Shown: positions 33,353-42,208 of the stretch, one piece after another | Numbering within the stretch: the first letter of the stretch is position 1 | Layout of the letters: every line of letters starts with the position of its first letter | Source of the DNA: Streptomyces sp. CMB-StM0423 | GTDB taxonomy: Bacteria > Actinomycetota > Actinomycetes > Streptomycetales > Streptomycetaceae | Direction of reading: 5' to 3' | DNA: 64,000 nucleotides | Assembly: GCF_002847285.1 (NCBI RefSeq) | Contig: NZ_CP025407.1 | Coordinates: forward strand, 124,001 to 188,000 | Notes under the pieces: generated by a model | Told to the model about the DNA's origin: nothing | The model's database searches: none | The model's input: the letters and a program-made list of their open reading frames with translations, nothing else | Program-made: the position numbers and the translations under genes

Positions 33353-35368
33353 ATGCGCTTCGGAGTGCTCGGTCCCGTGCGGGTCTGGACCGACGACGGA
33401 CGGCCGGTGCGGGTCCCGGAGCTGAAGGTACGCGTGCTGCTGGCCGCGCTGCTCGCCCGCGAGGGGCGGCCGGTGCCGCCGTGGCGGCTGGTCGACGACC
33501 TGTGGGACGCCCATCCGCCGGGCAAGCCGACGGGTGCGCTCAGGGCGAAGGTCTCCCAGTTGCGCCGGGCGCTGGGGGACGCCGAGCCGGGCGGGCGGGA
33601 GCTGGTCGCCTCGGGCGCCTCGGGGTACGTGCTGGACGCCGCCACCGACGCCGGGGACTTCGCGGAGCTGGTCCGGCGGGCCCGTACGGCGCCGGGTCCC
33701 GCGGGCGCCGCCGACCTGCTCACCGGGGCGCTGGCGCTGTGGCGCGGGCCGGCCTTCAGCCCGTACGAGGACGCGCCCTTCGCCCGCGCCACCGCCGCGC
33801 GGCTGGAGGAGCAGCGGCTGACCGCGCTGGAGGAGCTGGCGCAGGCCCGGCTGGCGCTGGGCGAACACGGGCCGCTGGTGGCCGAGTTGACGGACCTGGT
33901 GGGCGCCCACCCGGTGCGTGAGCGGCTGACCGGGCTGCTGATGCGGGCGCTGTACGGCTCCGGCCGGCAGAGCGAGGCGCTGGCCGCCTACCGCGCGCTG
34001 CGGGTGCGGCTGCGCGAGGAGGCGGGGCTCGACCCGGGGCCGGAGCTGGCCGGGTTGCAGCAGCGGATCCTGGCGGGCGACGAGGCGCTGGCCGCCGCGC
34101 CGCCCGCGGTGCCCCGGCTGCGCCCGCCGCGGCTGCCGGCGCCGCTGACGCCGCTGGTCGGCCGGGCGGCGGAGCTGGCGGAACTCGGGCCGCTGCTCGG
34201 CGGGGAGCGGCTGGTGACGCTCACCGGACCGGGCGGCGTGGGCAAGACGCGGCTGGCGCTGGCCGTGCTGGGCGAGCGCCCCGATCCTGGCTACGTCGCG
34301 GAACTGGCGGGCGCCGGCGGCGGGAGCGTGGCCGACGTGGTGGCGACGGCGTTCGGCGTGCCCGACGAGGACCGGATCGCCGCGGCGCTCGCCGACGCCC
34401 CCGCGGTGCTGCTGCTCGACAACGCGGAGCACGTCGTCGAGCAGGCCGCCAAGCTCGCCGACCGGCTGCTGCGCGCGGCGCCCGGGCTGCGGGTGCTGGC
34501 CACCGGCCGGGAGCCGCTGGGCGTCGCGGGCGAGGTGGTACGGGCGGTGGCACCGCTGGCCGAGGCGGACGCGGTGCGGCTCTTCGCCGACCGCGCCGCG
34601 GCGTCCGCGCCGGGCTTCGCGCTGGGCGCCGGGAACGCGGCGGAGGTCGCCGAGGTGTGCCGCCGGCTCGACGGCATCCCGCTGGCGCTGGAGCTGGCCG
34701 CGTCCCGGGTCCGCGGCCTGGGCATAGGGGGTCTCGCCGCCGGGCTCGACGACCGCTTCCGGCTCCTGGACGACGGCCCGCGCGGCCTGCCGGAGCGGCA
34801 GCGGACGCTGCGGGCGGCCCTGGAGTGGAGCTGGCGGCTGCTGGACGACCGGGAGCGCGCGGCGCTGCGGCGGCTGGCGGTGCACGGCGCGGGCTGCACG
34901 CTGAGCGGGGCGATCTACGTCTGCGCGGACACCGGCGCGGGCCCGGACGGCGGGGTGTCCATCGAGGCCGGCGGCGAGCAGGTACCGGCCGCGGGGCTGA
35001 CGGCCGAGGAGGTGCCGGGGCTGCTGGCGCGGCTGGTCGACCGGTCGCTGGTCTCCCGGGACGGCGAGCGCTTCCGGCTGCTGGAGACGGTCGCCGCCTA
35101 CGCCTGGGAGCGGCTGGAGGAGGCCGGGGAGACGGCGGAGGTGCTGCGGCGCCGCGACGACTACTACGCCCGGCTCGCGGAGTGTGCCGAGGCGGAGCGG
35201 GCGGGCCACGCGCGGCAGCGCTGGATCGGCCGGCTGGACGCGGAGATCGCCAACCTGCGCGAGGCCCTCGACGGCGCCACCCGCCGCCGCGAGACGGCTC
35301 TCGCCACCCGCATCAGCGGCTCGCTGGCCTGGTACGAGGCCGCCAGCGGCCGCCCGACGCCGCGCTGA
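33353..35368 (+). CDS. AfsR/SARP-type regulator with BTAD and NB-ARC-like ATPase, C-terminally short
   Basis: The 671-residue protein has a SARP-type winged-helix domain (MRFGVLGPVRVWTDDGRPVRVPELKVRVLLAALL), a bacterial transcriptional activation domain (to about residue 245), and an NB-ARC/AfsR-type ATPase (Walker A GPGGVGKTRLALAV near 289-302; VLLLDNAEHV; GIPLALELAASRVRGL). A winged segment and the start of a tetratricopeptide region follow. Family members usually run to 900 residues or more. Here the reading stops just after RISGSLAWYEAASGRPTPR, adjacent to degenerate repeats and a MerR/SDR wreck, so the TPR half was probably lost in a deletion. It may still activate pathway genes; the divergent MFS gene is a candidate target. 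Confidence 0.88.
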   Translation: MRFGVLGPVRVWTDDGRPVRVPELKVRVLLAALLAREGRPVPPWRLVDDLWDAHPPGKPTGALRAKVSQLRRALGDAEPGGRELVASGASGYVLDAATDAGDFAELVRRARTAPGPAGAADLLTGALALWRGPAFSPYEDAPFARATAARLEEQRLTALEELAQARLALGEHGPLVAELTDLVGAHPVRERLTGLLMRALYGSGRQSEALAAYRALRVRLREEAGLDPGPELAGLQQRILAGDEALAAAPPAVPRLRPPRLPAPLTPLVGRAAELAELGPLLGGERLVTLTGPGGVGKTRLALAVLGERPDPGYVAELAGAGGGSVADVVATAFGVPDEDRIAAALADAPAVLLLDNAEHVVEQAAKLADRLLRAAPGLRVLATGREPLGVAGEVVRAVAPLAEADAVRLFADRAAASAPGFALGAGNAAEVAEVCRRLDGIPLALELAASRVRGLGIGGLAAGLDDRFRLLDDGPRGLPERQRTLRAALEWSWRLLDDRERAALRRLAVHGAGCTLSGAIYVCADTGAGPDGGVSIEAGGEQVPAAGLTAEEVPGLLARLVDRSLVSRDGERFRLLETVAAYAWERLEEAGETAEVLRRRDDYYARLAECAEAERAGHARQRWIGRLDAEIANLREALDGATRRRETALATRISGSLAWYEAASGRPTPR

Positions 35369-35479
35369 CGCCGGCAGCGCCCCGGGGTCACGTCGCCGGG
35401 GGGCACGTCGCCCGGGGGGCGCGGGGCGTCCGGCACGGCGGCGTCCGGCACGGGGTCCTGCGGCGCGGCGGCATCCGGC

Positions 35480-35600
35480 GCCGTGGCATCCGGCGCGTCC
35501 GTGCCCAGCAGGCGGGCGAGCAGCCGCCGGGACTGGTCGAGGCGGTCGAAGTCGGCGGTGAGCCTGGCGTGCTCCCGGCTCAGCCGGGCCTCCACGCCGG
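35480..35600 (-). pseudogene. 3' remnant of a MerR-family regulator
   Basis: The minus strand reads VEARLSREHARLTADFDRLD and QSRRLLARLLGTD, which resembles the coiled-coil dimerisation helix at the end of MerR-type regulators. It then runs into a degenerate Asp-Ala-Pro repeat (GCGTCCGGC-like units, about 35385-35505) without a stop of its own. The helix-turn-helix part is missing and the fragment ends at about 35600, where a 5'-truncated SDR begins on the plus strand. The call rests on a short helical motif. Confidence 0.4.
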
Positions 35601-35604
35601 GGCA

Positions 35605-36195
35605 GCCGGGGTGGCGCGTTCGGAGCGCACGCTCGCCCGTGGCGCCGAGGCGGTCGCCGCGACGGGTACGGGCGTTGCGCCGGGGTCCGGGGCGCTCCCG
35701 CTGGTCGCCGACGTCACCGACGAGGCGGCGCTGCGCGCCGCGCTCGATGCCGCGACCGGCAGGTTCGGGGTGCCCGACGCCGTCGTCTGCAACGCGGCCC
35801 TCGTCCGCGCCGACGCGATCGGCGAGCTGGCCCAGAGCGCCCTGCTGGACGCCTGGGCCGTCAACGTCGGCAGCGCGCTGACCGCGGCCGCGCACCTGGC
35901 GCCGGCGATGGCCCGGCGCGGCGGCGGCTCGTTCCTGCTCACCGGCGGCATGCCCGAGCCCAAGGCGCTGGGCAAGGCCGGGGTGCGCACGCTGGCAAGG
36001 CTGCTCGACCTGGAGTACGGGCCGGGCGGTGTGCACGTCGCGACGGTGACGGTCGACGGTGCGGTGGCGCCCGGCACGGACTTCGACCCGGACCTGATCG
36101 CGGAGCACTACTGGCGGCTGCACACCCAGCCGCGGTCGCGCGGGGAGCACGACGTGGCGTACACGGGCGCGGAGGCGACGGCTCCGCCAGCCTGA
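35605..36195 (+). pseudogene. 5'-truncated short-chain dehydrogenase
   Basis: From about 35605 the plus strand reads GVARSERTLARGAEAVAATG, LVADVTDEAALRAALDAATG and FGVPDAVVCNAALVRADAIG (NNAG equivalent CNAA). It continues AWAVNVGSALTAAAHLAPAM and FLLTGGMPEPKALGKAGVRT, then EHYWRLHTQPRSRGEHDVAY to a stop at 36195. The Rossmann start with the TGxxxGxG loop (about 40 residues) and any start codon are missing, and the YxxxK pair is not evident (ALGKAGVRT). The downstream part is open and well preserved, so the loss may be recent. Confidence 0.7.
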
Positions 36196-36210
36196 CCGCG
36201 GCGGCACCCG

Positions 36211-39200
36211 CTACGCCCCGGGCTCCCTGCTCACCGCGACCGCCGCCTTCAGGTCCGCCCAGAACTCCGGCCGCGGCGCGATGCGGTGGCCGAGGCGGTA
36301 GACCGTCGTACGGGACCGGCCGCGCACCCGCAGGTGCACGTCGGACGGGCCGGGGTGAGCCTGGAGCACGGCCTTGAGGCGGCCCACCGACTCGGGCGTG
36401 ACCTGGGCCTCGGTGATGTCGAGGCGGACGGGGGCGCGTTCGCCCGCGGTGCTGAGGTCGGGGACGGCGAGTTCCATGGCGACCAGCCGCGGCACGTCCT
36501 CGCGCTTGTCGAGCCGTCCCTTGACGAACACGATGGCGTCCTCGACGAGTTGGGTCGCCACGAGCTGGTAGGTGGCCGGAAAGAACATGCAGTCGATGGA
36601 GCCGCCGAGGTCCTCGACGGTGGCGATGGCCCAGGCGTTGCCCTGCTTGGTCATCTTGCGCTGCAGTCCGGAGATGATGCCGCCGATGGTGACGATGGCC
36701 CCGTCGGCGTGGTCACCCCCGTTGAGCGCCGCGATGGAGGCGTCGGCCTTGTCGCCCAGCACGTGCTCGATGCCGAAGAGGGGGTGGTCGGAGACGTAGA
36801 GGCCGAGCATCTCCCGCTCCTGGGCGAGGAGATAGGACTTCTCCCACTCCTCGTCGGTGAACTGCACGTCGAGCCCGAAGCCCGGCTCGTCCGCCGCGGC
36901 CTCCTCCCCCATGCCGCCGAAGAGGTCGAACTGGCCCTCCGCCTCCTTCCGCTTGACCTGGACGACGGCGTCGATCATCGGCTCGTAATGGGCGAGGAGA
37001 CCTTTGCGGGTGTGCCCGAGGGCGTCGAACCCGCCCGCCTTGATCAGCGATTCGGTGGTGCGCTTGTTGCAGACGACGGGTTCCGACTTGTCGAGGTAGT
37101 CGGGAAAGGAGGCATAGGGCCCTTTGGACTGGCGGCAGCGCACGATGGAGTCCACGACGTTCCGGCCGACGTTGCGGACGGCGGTGAGGCCGAAGACGAT
37201 CGTGTCGTCGCCGCGGGGGGTGAAGTCGGCCTCGGACTCGTTGACATCCGGGGGAAGCACCTTGATGCCCATCTTCCGGCACTCGTTGAGATAGACCGCG
37301 GACTTGTCCTTGTCGTCGCGCACGGACGTCAGCAGCGCGGCCATGTACTCGGCGGGATAGTTCGCCTTGAGATACGCCGTCCAGTACGACACGAGCGCGT
37401 ACGCCGCCGCATGCGCCTTGTTGTACGCGTAGCCGGCGAAGGGCACGAGGACGTCCCAGACCGCCTGCACCGCCTCGTCCGGATAGCCACGCTGCCGGCA
37501 GCCGTCGCGGAAGGGGACGAACTCCTTGTCGAGCACTTCCTGTTTCTTCTTGCCCATGGCGCGGCGCAGCAGGTCCGCCTGGCCGAGCGTGTAGCCGGCG
37601 AGCACCTGCGCGGCTTTCTGCACCTGCTCCTGGTAGACGACGAGCCCGTAGGTGATGTCGAGGACTTCCTTCAGCGGCTCGGCAAGCGCGGGGTGGATCG
37701 GGGTGATCTCCTGGCGGCCGTTCTTGCGCAGCGCATAGTTGATGTGCGAGTTCATGCCCATGGGACCCGGCCGGTAGAGGGCGGTGACGGCGGTGATGTC
37801 CTCGAAGTGGTCGGGGCGCATCAGCCGGAGCAGCGAGCGCATCGCGCTGCCGTCGAACTGGAAGACGCCGAGGGTGTCCCCGCGGCCCAGCAGTTCGAAG
37901 GTCCTGGCGTCGCTCAGCGGCAGGGACAGCAGCTCGATGTCGGCCCCCTTGTTGGCGCGCACCATTTTCACGGCGTCGTCCATGATGGTGAGGTTCCGCA
38001 GGCCGAGGAAATCCATCTTCAGCAGGCCGAGCGACTCACACGTCGGGTAGTCCCACTGCGTGATCGTCACCTGGTCGCTGTGCCGCACCCAGACCGGGAC
38101 GTGGTCCACGATCGGCTCGCTGGACATGATCACACCGGCCGCGTGCACACCCATCTGCCGCACCAGGCCCTCGACGCCCCGCGCCGTGTCGATGACCTTC
38201 TTCACGTCGGGCTCGTTCTCGTACATCGACCGCACCTCGCCGGCCTCGGCGTGGCGGGGATGCGCGGGGTCGGTGATGCCCGCGAGATCGATGCCGTGGC
38301 CGCCGACGTCGGCGGGCATGGCCTTGGTGATCCGGTCGCCCATCGCGTACGGATAGCCCAGCACCCGCGCGGAGTCCTTGATCGCGTTCTTCGCCTTGAT
38401 CGTCCCGTACGTGCCGATCATCGCGACCTTGTCGGCACCGTACTTCTCCGTGACGTAGCGGATCACCTCCGCCCGCCTGCGCTCGTCGAAGTCGATGTCC
38501 ACATCCGGCATCGACACCCGCTCCGGATTCAGGAACCGCTCGAAGATCAGCCCGTGCTCGATCGGATCCAGGTCCGTGATCCCCATCGCGTACGACACGA
38601 TCGAACCCGCCGCCGAGCCACGGCCGGGACCGACCGCGATCCCCGCGTTCTTCGCCCACATGATGAAGTCCGCGACCACCAGGAAGTACCCCGGGAACCC
38701 CATCTGGATGATGACGTCCATCTCGTACTCGGCCTGCTTCTGGTAGTGCTCGTCCCAGCCGTCCGGGTAGCGGCGGCGCATGCCGTTCCACACTTCCTCG
38801 CGGAACCAGGTGACCTCGCTGTAGCCGTCGGGCACCTCGAACCGGGGCATCAGGTCGCGCTTCTCGAACCACCCCGCGGTATCGATCTGCTCCGCCACCA
38901 GCAGCGTGTTCGCACACCCCTCCTGCCAGGCATCCGAGGAATCGACCGCATACATCTCCTCGGTCGACTTCAGGTAATAACCCGTCCCGTCGAACCTGAA
39001 CCGGTCCGGATCAGAAAGATTCTTCCCCGTCTGAATACACAACAACGCATCATGCGCCCCCGCCTCCTGCGCATACGTGTAATGCGAGTCATTCGTCACC
39101 AGCGGCGGAATCCCCAGCTTCCGCCCGATCTCCAGCAGCCCGTCCCGCACCCGCCGCTCGATCTCGATCCCGTGATCCATCAGCTCCAGGAAATACCGCT

Positions 39201-39753
39201 GCTTCCCGAACACCTCCTGATACCACGCCGCCGCCGCCAGCGCCTCGTCGAACTGCCCCAGCCGCAACCGCGTCTGCACCTCACCCGAAGGACACCCCGT
39301 AGAAGCGATCAACCCCTCCGCATGCTCGGCGATCACCTCCTTGTCCATCCGCGGCCACTTCTGCAGCCACCCCTCCTTGTACGCATCAGACGACAACCGG
39401 AACAAATTATGCAAACCCGTACGGGAAGACGCCCAGATCGTCTTGTGCGTATACCCACCGGAACCCGACACGTCATCACGCTTCTGATGCGGCTGCCCCC
39501 ACTGCACCTTCCGCTTGTTCCGCCGCGACTCCGGCGCCACATACGCCTCGATACCGATGATCGGCGTCACCCCCGCCGCCGACGCCTGCGCAAAAAAATC
39601 ATACGCGCCATGAAGATTCCCATGATCCGTCATCGCGATATGCGACATCCCCATCTCACGGCACGCCGCGAACATATCCTTCAACCGCGCCGCCCCATCC
39701 AGCAGCGAATACTGCGTGTGCACATGCAGATGCGTAAAAGGTGGCTTGGCCAC
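36211..39753 (-). CDS. dnaE: DNA polymerase III alpha subunit
   Basis: The 1180-residue protein is a full-length DnaE. It has an N-terminal PHP domain (FTHLHVHTQYSLLDGAARL, AMTDHGNLHGAYDF), a C-family polymerase palm with catalytic aspartates in PDVDIDFDERRR near residue 415, a fingers region (VAMIGTYGTIKAKNAIKDSARVLGYP), a helix-hairpin-helix region and a C-terminal OB fold (GAIVTIGGIISGLQRKMTKQGNAWAIATVEDLGG). It catalyses replicative chain elongation. The GTG start at 39753 follows GAGGAG. The 5' third is unusually A/T-rich for the window (hand counts 55% and 53% G+C for 39001-39060 and 39601-39660). Two palindromes precede the gene. Whether it is the only dnaE in the genome cannot be seen. 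Confidence 0.96.
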   Translation of the reverse strand: MAKPPFTHLHVHTQYSLLDGAARLKDMFAACREMGMSHIAMTDHGNLHGAYDFFAQASAAGVTPIIGIEAYVAPESRRNKRKVQWGQPHQKRDDVSGSGGYTHKTIWASSRTGLHNLFRLSSDAYKEGWLQKWPRMDKEVIAEHAEGLIASTGCPSGEVQTRLRLGQFDEALAAAAWYQEVFGKQRYFLELMDHGIEIERRVRDGLLEIGRKLGIPPLVTNDSHYTYAQEAGAHDALLCIQTGKNLSDPDRFRFDGTGYYLKSTEEMYAVDSSDAWQEGCANTLLVAEQIDTAGWFEKRDLMPRFEVPDGYSEVTWFREEVWNGMRRRYPDGWDEHYQKQAEYEMDVIIQMGFPGYFLVVADFIMWAKNAGIAVGPGRGSAAGSIVSYAMGITDLDPIEHGLIFERFLNPERVSMPDVDIDFDERRRAEVIRYVTEKYGADKVAMIGTYGTIKAKNAIKDSARVLGYPYAMGDRITKAMPADVGGHGIDLAGITDPAHPRHAEAGEVRSMYENEPDVKKVIDTARGVEGLVRQMGVHAAGVIMSSEPIVDHVPVWVRHSDQVTITQWDYPTCESLGLLKMDFLGLRNLTIMDDAVKMVRANKGADIELLSLPLSDARTFELLGRGDTLGVFQFDGSAMRSLLRLMRPDHFEDITAVTALYRPGPMGMNSHINYALRKNGRQEITPIHPALAEPLKEVLDITYGLVVYQEQVQKAAQVLAGYTLGQADLLRRAMGKKKQEVLDKEFVPFRDGCRQRGYPDEAVQAVWDVLVPFAGYAYNKAHAAAYALVSYWTAYLKANYPAEYMAALLTSVRDDKDKSAVYLNECRKMGIKVLPPDVNESEADFTPRGDDTIVFGLTAVRNVGRNVVDSIVRCRQSKGPYASFPDYLDKSEPVVCNKRTTESLIKAGGFDALGHTRKGLLAHYEPMIDAVVQVKRKEAEGQFDLFGGMGEEAAADEPGFGLDVQFTDEEWEKSYLLAQEREMLGLYVSDHPLFGIEHVLGDKADASIAALNGGDHADGAIVTIGGIISGLQRKMTKQGNAWAIATVEDLGGSIDCMFFPATYQLVATQLVEDAIVFVKGRLDKREDVPRLVAMELAVPDLSTAGERAPVRLDITEAQVTPESVGRLKAVLQAHPGPSDVHLRVRGRSRTTVYRLGHRIAPRPEFWADLKAAVAVSREPGA

Positions 39754-39766
39754 GACGGCTCCTCAC

Positions 39767-39857
39767 ACAACGGGGCGTTGTCAGAAGCGCCATCAAAGCC
39801 CCAGGTCGAGGACCGTTTCAAACAACAAACACGCCCGAGTGGACAACCGGGCGTTGT
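39767..39857. promoter_or_regulatory. Paired ACAAC-N5-GTTGT palindromes upstream of dnaE
   Basis: ACAACGGGGCGTTGT (39767-39781) and ACAACCGGGCGTTGT (39843-39857) are identical at 14 of 15 positions and are symmetric apart from the centre. They lie 14 and 90 bp upstream of the dnaE start, 76 bp apart, and bracket the probable dnaE promoter. The second also forms the right arm of a small hairpin with ACGCCCG at 39831-39837. The binding protein is unknown; the sites do not match the actinobacterial SOS box. Confidence 0.6.
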
Positions 39858-40263
39858 ACCGGAGCGGTTGCCTCAGCGCGGGAGCGTGCAGCGGGCCGCC
39901 GGGCGGAGCGCCGCACGGAAGCCGGCCGCCACTGCCTCGACCGGACCTATGACAGCGGGGCCGCATCTGCGGGACAATGGACATTCGTTCGCGTCGCGAC
40001 CTGCTTCAACCGTGGCCCGTTCGGATCCGGCCACGCCCGGCGGGAAACCCCGCCGCACACCGCCCGGTTGCGGGGGTTTTGCCCCGACCGTACGGGGGTT
40101 GGCGCGCCGGACCCGGTGCCGGACAGACAACGATTCGGCCGCATCGGTCCCGGATGGGCCGATCCTTGCCTAGCCTCACGGGTGGGGCCGGCCGCGACGG
40201 GGGCCGTATCTCCGCGCCGTCCGAGGTGCAGAGCCGACCAGCGGCTGGAGTAGCGAGTAGCGC
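39858..40263. other. Non-coding region between dnaE and the PP2C gene
   Basis: About 400 bases in which I see no supportable gene. It must contain the promoter of the PP2C gene, which starts at 40264 behind GGAGTAG. The part around 39950-40010 is less G+C-rich (GGACAATGGACATTCG), which could be promoter sequence, but I could not pair hexamers with confidence. Confidence 0.4.
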
Positions 40264-41322
40264 ATGACCGACCGGAAGTTGCCGCATCACCGCACGCTCA
40301 ACGCGCTGCCGTACGCCGTCATGGGCTGCGTCGCGGTCGTGGACGTCACCGCGGGACCCGACGTCGGGTTCCTCCCCCTGGTCTCGCTGGGTCCCGCCTT
40401 CGCCGGCCTGGTCGGGGGCTGGCAGCGCACGGTGTTCGTGGGCGGGATCGCGCTGGTGCTCTGCGTCCTGCTGGGCATCTCCGACGTGATGTTCGAGTCG
40501 CGGCGCGGCTATGTGGCCCTGCTGTCCGTCGTCGGCGTCACGGTCGCCGCGCTGCTCGCCGTGCGGATGCGGCATCGCCGCGAGGAGGAACTCGCGAGCG
40601 TACGGTCCATCGCCGAGGTGGCGCAGCGCGTGCTGCTGCGCCCGGTGCCCCGCAGCGCGGGGCGGCTGCGGGCGGCGGTCTCGTACACCTCGGCCGTGGC
40701 GGAGGCGCGGATCGGGGGCGACCTGTACGAGGTGGTGACCTCGCCCGCGGGCGTCCGGCTGATCGTCGGCGACGTGCAGGGCAAGGGCCTGGAGGCCGTG
40801 GAGACCGCGGCGGTGGTCCTCAGCGCCTTCCGCGAGGCCGCGTACGACGAGCCGGACCTGACGGCCGTCGGGGAGCGGCTGGAGCGGGCGCTCGACCGGC
40901 AGCTCGACGGTGAGAAGTTCGTCACCGCCATCCTGGCCGAGGTGGGCTCGGGCCAGGAGGTGACGCTGCTCAACTTCGGGCACCCCGCGCCGCTGGCGGT
41001 GCGCCAGGACGGCGACGTGCGCTATCTCGCGCCGCCGCAGCGGGCCTTACCGCTGGGTCTCGGGGAGCACGGCGTCGCCAAGCCGGAGCCGCACACGGCG
41101 GGGTTCGCGCCCGGGGACCAACTGCTGTTCTACACCGACGGCGTCACCGAGGCCCGCGACCGTGCCGGGGCCTTCTACCCGCTGGAGCAGCGCGCCGGGC
41201 TGCTCAAGGACCCCGACCCGGAGGGGGCGCTGACCGCGCTGCGCCAGGACGTGATCGAGCATGTCCGGGCCCCGCTCCACGACGACGCGGCGATGCTGCT
41301 GCTGCGCTACCGGGACGGCTGA
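40264..41322 (+). CDS. Membrane-anchored PP2C/SpoIIE-family protein phosphatase
   Basis: The 352-residue protein has three or four N-terminal membrane helices (residues about 14-100) and a cytosolic SpoIIE/RsbU-type phosphatase domain. Metal-binding motifs are intact: ARIGGDLYEVV, LIVGDVQGKGLEAVETA, LLNFGHPAPL, LLFYTDGVTEARD and HDDAAMLLLRYRDG. Such enzymes dephosphorylate anti-sigma antagonists and so tune stress or developmental sigma factors. Codon TTA at 41047-41049 (in QRALPLG) suggests bldA-dependent translation. It is divergent from dnaE and converges with the methyltransferase gene. Confidence 0.92.
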   Translation: MTDRKLPHHRTLNALPYAVMGCVAVVDVTAGPDVGFLPLVSLGPAFAGLVGGWQRTVFVGGIALVLCVLLGISDVMFESRRGYVALLSVVGVTVAALLAVRMRHRREEELASVRSIAEVAQRVLLRPVPRSAGRLRAAVSYTSAVAEARIGGDLYEVVTSPAGVRLIVGDVQGKGLEAVETAAVVLSAFREAAYDEPDLTAVGERLERALDRQLDGEKFVTAILAEVGSGQEVTLLNFGHPAPLAVRQDGDVRYLAPPQRALPLGLGEHGVAKPEPHTAGFAPGDQLLFYTDGVTEARDRAGAFYPLEQRAGLLKDPDPEGALTALRQDVIEHVRAPLHDDAAMLLLRYRDG

Positions 41323-41329
41323 CGGGACG

Positions 41330-42133
41330 TCAGCCGAGGCGGCGGGCGATCCGCAGCTCGGTCAGGTAGCGCTTGACGATCCGGCCGCCGTGCCGTCCGT
41401 CGATCAGGCCGGCGAGACAGGCCAGCAGCGCGTCCCTGGCCGCGGCGGGCAGCGCCCGGTGGCCGGAGTACGTGCGCAGCACGTCGAGGTACTCGGCGGT
41501 GGAGTACGGCAGGTCCCACTCGTACCGGTGGAAGACCGGCGCCGCGAAGCGCTCCTCGCCGCGGAGGTCGTCGCGGTCCTCGGGGACGGCGGCCGCGGGC
41601 TGCAGCCGCAGGCCCGGCGGCGTCGCCGGGTCGAACCGCTCGTAGCAGCCCTGCGCCGCGGCGAAGAACTCCTCGCTGCCGCCGGCCACATGGTGCGTAC
41701 GGACGGTCGCCAGCACCCCGCCGGGGCGCAGCGCGTCCGCCGACTTCGGCACCCGGACCGCGGGGTCGACCCAGGCGAACGCGGTGGCGGCGAGGACCAC
41801 GTCGAACGGCTCGGGCGGCAGCGGCCACTCCTCGAACACCGCGTTCTCGACATGCACGTCCGGGAACGCGGCGAGGTTGCGGCGCGCCACCCGCGCCATG
41901 CCCGCGCCCAGCTCCACCGCGGTCACCCGGCAGCCGCGCTCGGCGACGGGCACGGTGGCCTGCCCGGTGCCGCAGCCGATCTCCAGCACCCGGCAGCCGG
42001 GGCCGAGGCCGCCGGGCGCGGCGGCGTCGAGGTCGTCGTACATCTCCCGGGGGTAGCGGGGCCGCGCGCGGTCGTACAGCTCGGGCGCCTCGGTGAAGGT
42101 CGCCCGCAGGCGCTCGCGTTCGTCGTCTGTCAC
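41330..42133 (-). CDS. Class I SAM-dependent methyltransferase
   Basis: The 267-residue cytosolic enzyme shows the SAM-binding motif I VLEIGCGTGQATVPVAERG (about residues 49-67), the acidic motif VTAVELGAGMARVARRN and post-motif FDVVLAATAFAWVDP. The opening FTEAPELYDRARPRYPREMYDDL is typical of the trans-aconitate/UbiE-like group. No substrate can be predicted. It lies 7 bp from the end of the convergent PP2C gene and is divergent from a small membrane-protein gene. Confidence 0.9.
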   Translation of the reverse strand: MTDDERERLRATFTEAPELYDRARPRYPREMYDDLDAAAPGGLGPGCRVLEIGCGTGQATVPVAERGCRVTAVELGAGMARVARRNLAAFPDVHVENAVFEEWPLPPEPFDVVLAATAFAWVDPAVRVPKSADALRPGGVLATVRTHHVAGGSEEFFAAAQGCYERFDPATPPGLRLQPAAAVPEDRDDLRGEERFAAPVFHRYEWDLPYSTAEYLDVLRTYSGHRALPAAARDALLACLAGLIDGRHGGRIVKRYLTELRIARRLG

Positions 42134-42208
42134 GGCCTCACCTTATGATCGGCTTCCTTGCCCGTGCATCGTCATTTCGCGGCATCCGCCACCGAGAGGA
42201 ACGCCCCC

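Noticed and set aside
39767..39857. Possible SOS box upstream of dnaE
   Set aside because: The sites read ACAAC-N5-GTTGT, not the actinobacterial GAAC-N4-GTTC LexA form.
36286..40173. Very long open frame antisense to dnaE
   Set aside because: It is the shadow of dnaE, and the translation is low-complexity with no domain signature.
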